Assembly (NCBI RefSeq): GCF_025717005.1
Contig: NZ_JAOVZU010000009.1
Location: 159,452 to 223,451, forward strand
DNA from: Actinotalea endophytica
Lineage (GTDB): Bacteria > Actinomycetota > Actinomycetes > Actinomycetales > Cellulomonadaceae
Reading direction: 5' to 3'
Length of the DNA: 64,000 bases
Made by a program: the position numbers and the translations under genes. Positions 42,909-51,200 of the stretch are shown here, piece after piece; within the stretch, counting starts at the first letter, position 1; the number at the start of each line of letters is the position of its first letter. Under the pieces are notes generated by a model. The model was not told where the DNA came from and made no database searches. It was given only the letters and a program-made list of their open reading frames with translations.

Positions 42909-43639
42909 GCTACACCTTCTCCCAGGCGCTCGCCGCGCTCGGCGGCGCACAGAAGGCGGCGGCCCGAGGCGCGCCCGCCTACTCGAGGTTCGTCAACCGC
43001 CGGCTCGGACGCGTGCTGGCGGCGGCGGCCGCGGTCGTCGGGCTCACGCCGAACGGTGTGACCGGCATCAGTGCGCTGTTCACCTTCTCCGGGATCGCGG
43101 TGCTCGCCCTCGCGCCGGTGGGCCTCCTCCAGGGGGTGACCGTGACCGTGCTGCTCGTGCTCGGGTACGCGTTCGACTCCGCGGACGGGCAGCTCGCGCG
43201 GCTGCGTGGCGGCGGCAGCCCGGCCGGCGAGTGGCTGGATCACGTGGTCGACTCGATCAAGGTCGTCGCCCTGCCCCTGGCGGTGCTCCTCGCGCTGCGC
43301 CGGACCGACCTCAGCGAGACGGTGCTGCTCGTCCCGCTCGCCGCAGCCGTCGTACAGAGCGTGTCGTTCTTCACCATGATCCTCACCGAGCAGTTGCGGC
43401 GAGCGCACGGCACCGTCCCGCTCGCGGCGAGCGGCGGTGCCGGTGCCTGGGTGCGCACCCTCGTGGCGGTGCCCACCGACTACGGCGTCCAGTGCTACCT
43501 GTTCGTGCTGCTGGCCTGGCCGGTGGCCTTCGCCTGGGGCTACGGCGTCGTGGTCGTGGCCAGCGCGGGGTACCTGCTGCTGGCGACGGTCAAGTGGTAC
43601 CGCGAGATGCGCGGGCTCGGCCGCCCGTCGGCAGCCTGA
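42905..43639 (+). CDS. CDP-alcohol phosphatidyltransferase
   Basis: 244 residues; GTG overlaps the preceding stop. The exact family motif D-x2-DG-x2-AR-x8-G-x3-D-x3-D reads DSADGQLARLRGGGSPAGEW...DHVVD, near residues 80-105. Five or six membrane helices surround it. Such enzymes transfer a phospho-alcohol from a CDP donor to an alcohol acceptor. In a glycan locus it could add phosphoglycerol or phosphoinositol-type groups to lipid or glycan. Coupling with the double glycosyltransferase supports that. Substrates are unknown. Confidence 0.9.
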   Translation: MSYTFSQALAALGGAQKAAARGAPAYSRFVNRRLGRVLAAAAAVVGLTPNGVTGISALFTFSGIAVLALAPVGLLQGVTVTVLLVLGYAFDSADGQLARLRGGGSPAGEWLDHVVDSIKVVALPLAVLLALRRTDLSETVLLVPLAAAVVQSVSFFTMILTEQLRRAHGTVPLAASGGAGAWVRTLVAVPTDYGVQCYLFVLLAWPVAFAWGYGVVVVASAGYLLLATVKWYREMRGLGRPSAA

Positions 43640-43675
43640 CGCCGCGCGGCGGACGCGTCACGACCGCGGGCGGCG

Positions 43676-45235
43676 TCAGTCCCGGACGAGCTCCAGGACC
43701 TCGGTCTGCGGACCGGACCAGGAGCTGACCACCACGAAGCCCGCGTCGGCGAGCAGCTGGTCCTCCTCCGCCGCGGCCGCCGGCCGGTCCTCGCGGCGCA
43801 GCACCCACAGCGTGTCGACGCCCGCGAGCTCGTCGGCGGACGCCGCGAGCGACCGGGAGGTGCCGAACAGGGTCCCGCCCTCGGCGGGAGAGGCGATCAG
43901 GGTGATGTCCACCAGACCGGTGAACGGCTCCGGGTAGGCGATGGCCGCGGTGCGCAGCGAGCGGAGCGCGACCCCGTCGACCAGGTCGTCGCGCGGCCCG
44001 AAGTACACGCCGTCGCCGGGTGCGGTCCGGCCCTCGAGCTCCGCCGCGACCAGCGACCAGTCGGACCCGCTCTTCGCCGTGACGGTCCGCTGGGAGAGGT
44101 ACACCGGAGCGACGAGCACGGCGAGAGCGACCAGGACGCCGGTGGCCGTCCTCGTACTGAGCTCGCGGAGTCCTGCCGCCACGAGCATCGCCATCGCGGG
44201 GGCGGCGATGCCGAAGTACCGCGCGTTGTACAGCGTCGGCTCGACGAGGGCCGCCGCGAGGGTGAGCACGGTCGGCACCGCGAGCCACGGCAGCGCCCAC
44301 GGGACGACGGTGCGCTGGTCGCGTCGCAGGAGCGCGACGGCGACCAGCGCCCAGCAGGCGAGCGCCACCACGACCGACGCGAGCTTCCACCACTCGCCCG
44401 GGGCGAACGGGGACGCGTCGAGCGTGCCCGACCCGGTGGTCGGGGTCGGAGTCTCACCGAGGAACCACTGGTCGACCACGACCGACCGCAGCAACGTCAG
44501 CGGCCCGCGGTCGGGGACCCCGAGCTGGCCGCCCTGGCCGAGGCCGAGCAGCACGACCGGGCTGCTGAGCACGGCGCCGCACGCGGCCGCGGCGAGGACC
44601 TCGAGCGACTGCCGCAGGTCGCGTCGGGTCGCGACGGTCACCAGGTGTGCGACCGCCACGAGCGCGACGTAGAGGTTGACCGCGACCCCGAGCCCGAGCA
44701 GCACGGCGTAGCCCGCGTAGAGCCAGAACCGCCGGCGCCGCAGCGCCGCCTCGAGGATCACCGTCGACCAGACGGCCAGGGCGGCGGCGAGCGCGAACGG
44801 CCTGGCCTCGATCCCCGCCCAGGTCAGCCGGGGGAGCGCCATCGCGACGAACGCCGCGTACAGCGCGGTCCGGTGGTCGGCGAGCCGGCGGGTCAGCAGG
44901 TAGACGCCCGCGACGGCGGCGCCGATCGCGATCGCGCTGGGCAGGCGGAGCCCGAGGGGAGAGGTGTGCACGAGGGCGACCCACGGGTGCATCAGCACGT
45001 AGTAGGTCGCGTGCACGGCGTCGATGTGGTCGATCAGCCGGGTGAGGTCGGCGAGGCTCCGGGATGAGGCGGAGATCGTCGCCGCCTCGTCGGACCACAG
45101 GCTGACGTGCCAGGAGCTGATCGCGGAGACGACGGCCGCGAGCACGCCGAGCACGAGCGCCGTGGCTCCCGGCGGGCGTCCCCGGCCGGGGCCCGGCGCG
45201 GTGTCAGGGCTCCGCGGCTCGCTGTCGGCGGCCAC
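43676..45235 (-). CDS. GT39-like polytopic membrane glycosyltransferase
   Basis: 519 residues. GTG 45235 is four bases after the stop of the kinase gene, so they are coupled; the frame is open upstream but overlaps that gene. About 11 hydrophobic segments. The first outer loop has HVSLWSDEAATISASSRSLADL, with the Asp-Glu pair of GT39/ArnT-type enzymes. HPWVALVHTSPLGLRLPSAI follows. A soluble C-terminal domain (about 400-519) ends in LELVRD. It likely transfers sugars from polyprenyl-phosphate donors outside the membrane, or could be involved in chain growth. Specificity is unknown. Confidence 0.82.
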   Translation of the reverse strand: MAADSEPRSPDTAPGPGRGRPPGATALVLGVLAAVVSAISSWHVSLWSDEAATISASSRSLADLTRLIDHIDAVHATYYVLMHPWVALVHTSPLGLRLPSAIAIGAAVAGVYLLTRRLADHRTALYAAFVAMALPRLTWAGIEARPFALAAALAVWSTVILEAALRRRRFWLYAGYAVLLGLGVAVNLYVALVAVAHLVTVATRRDLRQSLEVLAAAACGAVLSSPVVLLGLGQGGQLGVPDRGPLTLLRSVVVDQWFLGETPTPTTGSGTLDASPFAPGEWWKLASVVVALACWALVAVALLRRDQRTVVPWALPWLAVPTVLTLAAALVEPTLYNARYFGIAAPAMAMLVAAGLRELSTRTATGVLVALAVLVAPVYLSQRTVTAKSGSDWSLVAAELEGRTAPGDGVYFGPRDDLVDGVALRSLRTAAIAYPEPFTGLVDITLIASPAEGGTLFGTSRSLAASADELAGVDTLWVLRREDRPAAAAEEDQLLADAGFVVVSSWSGPQTEVLELVRD

Positions 45236-45239
45236 GCGA

Positions 45240-47117
45240 TCAGGCGGGGCGATCGCTGCGCTCTCGGGCTGTCGCCACCGGCTCGCCGGGATCGGCCCAG
45301 CCGGCCAGCCGCGGCTCGGGGACCCGGGACGAGGCGGCCACGGCGCTCGCGTCGATCTCCTCGGTGATCGCGTCCGTGATCGCCTCGGTGACCGCCTCGG
45401 GCGCGTCCGGCTCGGCCGGAGGGTGGTCCTCGCCGGACGGCTCGACGCCGTCACCGTCGTCGACCGACTCGCCGCCCAGGGCAGCGTCGTCAGCGACCGA
45501 CGTGCGGTCCGGGCCGGGCTGGTCCTGCTCGGCGACCTGCTCGTCGCGCTCGACGGGAGCGTCGAGGTCTCCGCGGGCGCCGATCTCGTTCGCGTCGGTG
45601 TCCGCGACCCGGTGCCAGGTCGGTGCGAGGGCGTCGCCGTCGCCGAACGGCGAGTGCTCGCCGCGGAGCCGCTCCGCGTCCGGACCGAGCGGGGTGAGCT
45701 GCGGTGCCACGTGCTTGTGCGACGCCATCGGCCGCACGGTGCTCAGGCGGCGAAACCGACGCTTGCTGCGGCCGCTCGTCTGGCCGTAGCCGTACTTGAG
45801 GTCGCCCCGGTAGCCCTGAGCGCCGTTCAGCAGCACGCCGAGGACGTGGGCCCCGACCGCGTCCAGGCTGGCGAGGGCCTCGGCGAGGTCCGGGCGGCGC
45901 ACGCGCTTGCTGCGCGCGACGACGATCGCTCCGTCGGTGCGGTGGGCGAGGATCGCCGCGTCGGTCACGGCGAGCAGCGGTGCGGTGTCCAGGATGACCA
46001 TGTCGTACCGCTCCTGCGCCTCGTGCAGGAAGTTCTCCATCGCGGTGGACTCGACGAGCTGGCCGGGGTTCGGCGGGATCTGTCCCGCGGCGATGACGTC
46101 GAGCCCGTGGACCTGCCACGGCTGCACGACGTCGCCCAGCTCGGCCTCGTGGATGAGCACCCCGGAGAGCCCCGCGCTGCCTTCGAGGCCGCACAGGTCC
46201 GCGACCGACGGCGAGCGCATGTCGGCGTCCACGAGGAGCACCTTGGCGCCCTTCTCGGCCATCACGAGGGCGAGGTTGATCGCCGTGGTGGACTTGCCCT
46301 CGCCCGGCAGCGACGAGGTCACGACCACGCACCTCAGCGGCCGCGACGCGTCGAGGAACTGCAGGTTCGTCCGTAGGCGCCGGTAGGACTCGGCGAGCGG
46401 GCTGTGCGGGCTCGTCGCGACCGCGAGCGAGTCACGGCGCAGCGCGGAGTCCTGCGGCACCTGGCCGAGCACGGTCCGCGACGGGATCTGCGGGATGTCG
46501 CGCTGCGTGCGGACCCTGGTGTCGAGCTGGGCCCACAGCACGACCGTCACCAGGCCCAGAGCGAGACCGAGGACGAGGCCGATCGTCGCGGTCAGACGCG
46601 GCCGGGGCGAGAACGGTGCCAGAGCAGGCGCCGCCTGGGACACCTGGGTCATCTTGAGCGCGGCGGTCCCGTCCGAGGCGGTCGGGGCCAGCTCGCTCAC
46701 CGTCGAGGAGAGCTGCGCGGCCACCGCGTTCGCGATGTCGGCGGCCCGCTGGGGGTTGGCGCTCGCCACGGTGATGTCGATGAAGTACGAGTTCAGCGGC
46801 GAGTCGGCCTGCACGGACCGGGCCAGGGTCCTGGCCGAGACGCCGAGCTGGAGGTCCTCGATGACCGGCTCCAGCACGACCGGCTTCGTCGCGAGGAGGA
46901 CGTACGTCTCCATCAGGTTGGACGTGTAGGTGGAGCCCTGGGCCAGCTCGGAGATCGTGTCGCCGCGGGCCGCGGTGAGGTACACGGTGCTCGACGAGCG
47001 GTAGAGCGGTGTCTCGGTCGCGGTGGACGCGTAGCCGAGCGCCGCGCCGATGGTGGCCAGCACGAGGATCACGAGCCACCGCTTGCGCAGCACCGCCAGG
47101 TATTCACCCAGTTCCAT
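45240..47117 (-). CDS. Wzz-like chain-length determinant fused to BY-kinase
   Basis: 625 residues from ATG 47117 (MELGEYLAVLRKRW; the frame is open to 47426). Wzz domain with helices at about 15-36 and 180-200. Cytoplasmic tyrosine autokinase: Walker A SSLPGEGKSTTAINLA, A' VLLVDADMRSPSV, Walker B YDMVILDTAPLLAVTD. This controls export and length of capsular or exopolysaccharide by cycles of autophosphorylation. The usual C-terminal Tyr cluster is reduced to three Tyr in YRGDLKYGYGQ. It is followed by a long, Tyr-free acidic tail of about 145 residues (DEQVAEQDQPGPDRT, EAVTEAITDAITEEID). Transcribed with the GT39-like gene. Confidence 0.92.
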   Translation of the reverse strand: MELGEYLAVLRKRWLVILVLATIGAALGYASTATETPLYRSSSTVYLTAARGDTISELAQGSTYTSNLMETYVLLATKPVVLEPVIEDLQLGVSARTLARSVQADSPLNSYFIDITVASANPQRAADIANAVAAQLSSTVSELAPTASDGTAALKMTQVSQAAPALAPFSPRPRLTATIGLVLGLALGLVTVVLWAQLDTRVRTQRDIPQIPSRTVLGQVPQDSALRRDSLAVATSPHSPLAESYRRLRTNLQFLDASRPLRCVVVTSSLPGEGKSTTAINLALVMAEKGAKVLLVDADMRSPSVADLCGLEGSAGLSGVLIHEAELGDVVQPWQVHGLDVIAAGQIPPNPGQLVESTAMENFLHEAQERYDMVILDTAPLLAVTDAAILAHRTDGAIVVARSKRVRRPDLAEALASLDAVGAHVLGVLLNGAQGYRGDLKYGYGQTSGRSKRRFRRLSTVRPMASHKHVAPQLTPLGPDAERLRGEHSPFGDGDALAPTWHRVADTDANEIGARGDLDAPVERDEQVAEQDQPGPDRTSVADDAALGGESVDDGDGVEPSGEDHPPAEPDAPEAVTEAITDAITEEIDASAVAASSRVPEPRLAGWADPGEPVATARERSDRPA

Positions 47118-47237
47118 GCACAGGCTCCCTGCTCGTCCGACGTCGGGACCACCACGCGCGCACTCGGGGGCGGCGGCGGGTGGTGCGTTCCCCCAGTGTC
47201 GCGCCTCGACGGCGATCCAGTTGCACCGGGGGGCGTT

Positions 47238-47287
47238 TTCACCCGCCCGGACCTGGTGTGTGCGGTTTGTCCCCACCATGGTAGATG
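47238..47287. promoter_or_regulatory. TTCACCC element between BY-kinase and membrane-protein genes
   Basis: TTCACCC (47238-47244), then 22 bases, TTGTCCC (47267) and TAGATG (47282) on the plus strand, leading to the gene at 47360. On the minus strand the same site reads TCCGGGCGGGTGAAAA, nearly the same as upstream of the sugar transferase, and is 127 bases before the kinase ATG. It could serve both directions. The rest of the 47118-47359 gap shows nothing else. Confidence 0.55.
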
Positions 47288-47359
47288 GGTCGGCAGGACG
47301 TAGTGTGGGCCGGTCGTTCCGCGAGCCGTCGCGGCAGTCAGGTGTGATGAGGAGGCCGG

Positions 47360-48085
47360 ATGTCCAGCGACGCGGACCGCGGCATGCGACGTCGGGTCGT
47401 CGTGACGTGGGTGGTGGTGCTCGCACTGGTGGCGGTGGTGGTCGTCGTCGGCGCGCTGTCGGGCCGCGGGACCGGGGACGCCGCCGAGCCCACCGCGACG
47501 GGCTCGTCCACCGCGACGAGCTCGACGACCGACTCGGCCGAGCCGTCCGCGGGGGCGACGGACACCGAGACCGCCGAGCCCGAGGTGGACCCGACCACCG
47601 AGGCCCCGGACGCCGGGGACGACCCGACCCCGGTGGAACCGACGATCCCGGTCGACGAGAACGAGCAGCCGATCCCCGGCGCCCGACCGAGTGCCCCGCC
47701 GGTCGACCTGACCGACCCGGCCGCGCCGGCCCAGGGCCTGCGGGTCGACCTCGCCAACATGGAGTCGGTCGAGGGTGAGGCGACCATCCCCGGCGAGGTC
47801 GGCGGACCGGCCCTGCGGGTCACGGTCCAGGTGACCAACCGCACGGACGCCGACGTCAGCCTGACGAGCGCCGTCGTCAACCTCTACTTCGGTGCCGACC
47901 AGCGGCCCGCGGTCGGCCTGCTCGAACCCGGCGCGCGCGACTTCCCGGCCAGCGTGGCCCCGGGCGCCTCGGTGACCGGCGTGTGGGTGTTCAACGTGCC
48001 CCTGGACCAGCGCGACCAGGTGCTGGTGGAGGTCGACCTGTCCGCCGACGACACCGTGGTGCTCTTCTCCGGCGCGGTCGGCTGA
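47360..48085 (+). CDS. Membrane-anchored DUF4352-like protein
   Basis: 241 residues. A short cytoplasmic N-terminus (MSSDADRGMRRR) is followed by one membrane helix (VVVTWVVVLALVAVVVVVGAL). A Thr/Ser/Glu/Pro linker (about 35-115) leads to an extracytoplasmic beta-sandwich-like domain (about 120-241) with VTVQVTNRTDADVSLTSAVV and a C-terminal VVLFSGAVG. This resembles DUF4352-type immunoprotective-extracellular domains, but the match is by pattern only. It lies between the kinase and the giant surface proteins and shares their promoter element. A role in glycan or protein display is inference. Confidence 0.65.
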   Translation: MSSDADRGMRRRVVVTWVVVLALVAVVVVVGALSGRGTGDAAEPTATGSSTATSSTTDSAEPSAGATDTETAEPEVDPTTEAPDAGDDPTPVEPTIPVDENEQPIPGARPSAPPVDLTDPAAPAQGLRVDLANMESVEGEATIPGEVGGPALRVTVQVTNRTDADVSLTSAVVNLYFGADQRPAVGLLEPGARDFPASVAPGASVTGVWVFNVPLDQRDQVLVEVDLSADDTVVLFSGAVG

Positions 48086-48115
48086 CGCCATCCGGGCGCC
48101 TGCGCGCCGGGCAGA

Positions 48116-48160
48116 TTCACCCGATCGGCGTGGTCCTTTTTGTCCGTTTCGCCGTACGGT
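48116..48160 (+). promoter_or_regulatory. TTCACCC-N17-TTGTCCG promoter of giant protein 1
   Basis: TTCACCC (48116-48122), 17 bases, TTGTCCG (48140-48146), then TTTCGCCG and a -10 TACGGT (48155-48160). The start ATG is 75 bases further, behind GGAGGAG. Confidence 0.65.
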
Positions 48161-48235
48161 GGTGCTACCCGACCAAGGCTCCGGTGGCCGGCCCATCCCC
48201 CCCGCGCCGACCCGCCGCGCCCGGAGGAGTTCGCC

Positions 48236-51200
48236 ATGCGACGTCGCCCGTTGTCCCGTCTCGTCGCCGTGATCCTCGGGCTGGCACTCGTCGGAGTCGC
48301 CGCCCCGGCAGCTCAGGCGGATACCGCTCCGACCGCCGCGGGACTGCCCGCCACGGTGTCCAGCGACCCGCTGCCCACCGTGCAGATCAACGGTGTGGTG
48401 TGGAACCAGCTGATCGTCGGGAGCACCGTCTACGTCGGCGGCGAGTTCACCTCCGCCAGGCCCGCCGGGTCGCCGGCGGGCACCAACGAGGTGTCGCGGA
48501 CGAACCTGCTCGCCTACGACCTCACCACCGGTGTGCTCGACCCCTCGTTCCACCCGTCGACCAACGCGGCGGTCAAGGACCTCGCGGTCTCGCCGGACGG
48601 GTCCACGCTCTATGTCGCGGGCTCGTTCACGTCGATCGACGGCCAGACCCGCTACCGGGCCGCGGCCTTCGACGTGGCGACCGGCGCGCTGACCTCCTGG
48701 CGGCCGGTGATCAACTCGCGGGTGAGCGCGATCGCTGCGACGGCGACCACCGTCGCGATCGGTGGCATCTTCACCACGGTCGGTGGCGTGACCCGCAACC
48801 GGGTCGCCACGGTGAGCGCGGCGACGGGCGCGCCGCTCGCGTTCGACGCCTCGGTGGACGACCACGGCGTGCTCGGCGTCGCGATCTCACCCGATGCGAC
48901 GACGCTGGCGATCGGCGGGAACTTCACCACGGTCGACGGCTCGAGCGACCCGGGGTACGGCCTGGCCAGGCTGGACCTGGCCACCGGTGACCTGCTGCCG
49001 CTGCCGCTGAACTCCGAGATCCGGGACGCGGGTGACAACTCGGCGATCCTCAGCATCGAGGGCGACGCCTCGGGCTTCTACGGCACGGGGTACCACTTCC
49101 ACCGGGCCGGCAACAGCGAGGGCGTGTTCGCGGCGAGCTGGGACACCGGCGAGCTCATCTGGCTCGAGGACTGCCACGGGGACACCTACTCCGCCTACCC
49201 GGTCGGTGACGTCGTGTACGTCGCGAGCCACAAGCACTTCTGCGGCAACACAGGCGGGTTCCCGCAGACCACGCCGTGGACGTACCACCGCGCGACGGCC
49301 CTGAGCAACGCCGCGATGCGCGTCAACACGGCCGACTACTGGGGCTACGGCGACCACCCGGGGACCCCCGCACCGGAGATCCTCACCTGGTACCCGGACT
49401 TCAACACGGGTACCTACACCGGCCTCACGCAGGGTCCCTGGACCGTGTCCGGCAACTCCGACTACGTGCTCTACGGCGGAGAGTTCACCACGGTGAACGG
49501 GACCGCCCAGCAGGGCCTGGTGCGCTTCGCCCGCGTCGGGCTCGCGCCGAACGCCGACGGTCCGCGGCTGACCTCGTCCGCGTTCTCGCTCAAGGCGACC
49601 TCCGGCGCCACCGGCGAGGTGCACGTGACCTGGTCGGCGAACTGGGACCGGGACAACGAGACGCTCACCTACCGGCTGTACCGGTCCTCGACCGCGTCGA
49701 CGCCGCTCGTGGTGCGTCCGGTCACGGCCAAGTTCTGGCAGCTGCCGAACCTGGGCTACACCGACCGGGGTCTCACACCAGGGTCGAGCCAGCGCTACCG
49801 GGTCACCGCGACCGACGCCTCCGGCAACGTCGCGATGTCGGACTGGGTGACCGTGACGGTCGCCGGCTCGGGGTCCACCGGCGCGTACCTGGCGCAGCTG
49901 CGTGCCGACGAGCCGTACGCGCTGTGGCGGCTCGGCGAGTCGGGCGGCAGCACGCTCGACGACACGATCGGGTGGGACCCGCTCACCCGGGGCTCGGGGG
50001 TCGGCCTCGGTGTGACCGGCGCGATCTCCGGTGACGGCGACACCGCGGCGAGCTTCGACGGGACCTCCTCCGGGATCGCGATCGGGACCGCGGCGGACAA
50101 CGGACCCTCGACGTTCTCGGTCGAGGCGTGGTTCCGCACGAGCTCGTCCGCCGGCGGCATGATCGTCGGGTTCGGCGACCGGCAGTCCGCGCTGTCCAGG
50201 ACCGTGAACCGGCACCTCTATGTCGACTCCGGCGGACGGCTGAGCCTCGGGATCACGGCGATCTCGTTCGTGACCCTGCGCAGCTCGCAGCGCGTCGACG
50301 ACGGGCAGTGGCACCAGGCGGTCGGCACGTACTCCGACGGCGTGGCGACGCTGTACCTCGACGGTCAGGTCGTCGACACGCGCAACGACATCCCGATGAT
50401 CCGCCAGCTCTGGGGCTGGTGGCACGTCGGCGGGGACCAGATGAGGAACTGGCCCAACCGCCCGGCCAGCGACTACCTGGCCGGGACGATCGACGACGTG
50501 TCCGTGTACCGCTCGGTGCTCACGGACGCCCAGGTGGCCCAGCACTGGTCGCTCGGAACGAGCGGCGTGTCCCTGAACGACCCGCCGACGGCTGCGTTCA
50601 CGGCGACGCCGGGGCTGCTCTCGGTGGCGGTCGACGGCTCGGCCTCGTCCGACCCGGACGGCACCGTCGTCTCCTACGCCTGGACCTTCGGCGACGGCGG
50701 CACGGCCACGGGCGCGACGGCGTCGCACGACTACGCGGCGGGCGGCAGCTATCCGATCACCCTCACGGTGACCGACGACCTCGGCGCGACGGACACGCTC
50801 AGCCAGGTGGTCGACGTGCCCGAGCCGCCCAACCAGGCGCCGACCGCGAGCTTCTCGTCGTCGGTCACGGACCTCACGGTGACGCTCGACGGGTCGTCGT
50901 CCACGGACCCGGACGGCACGGTCGTCTCCTACCTGTGGGACCTGGGTGACGGCTCGACCGACACCGGAGCCACCACCAGCCACACCTACGCGGCCGGCGG
51001 CACCTACACCGTGGAGCTCACGGTCACCGACAACGACGGCGCCGTGGGATCCGTGACGGGGGACGTCACCGTGGTCGCCCCCGAGCCGGGTTCGGCGCTG
51101 GCCTCGGACGACTTCAGCCGCACGGTCTCCGGTGGCTGGGGCTCCGCGCAGGTCGGCGGCGCGTGGACCACGACCGGCACGGCGAGCCGGTTCGCGGTCG

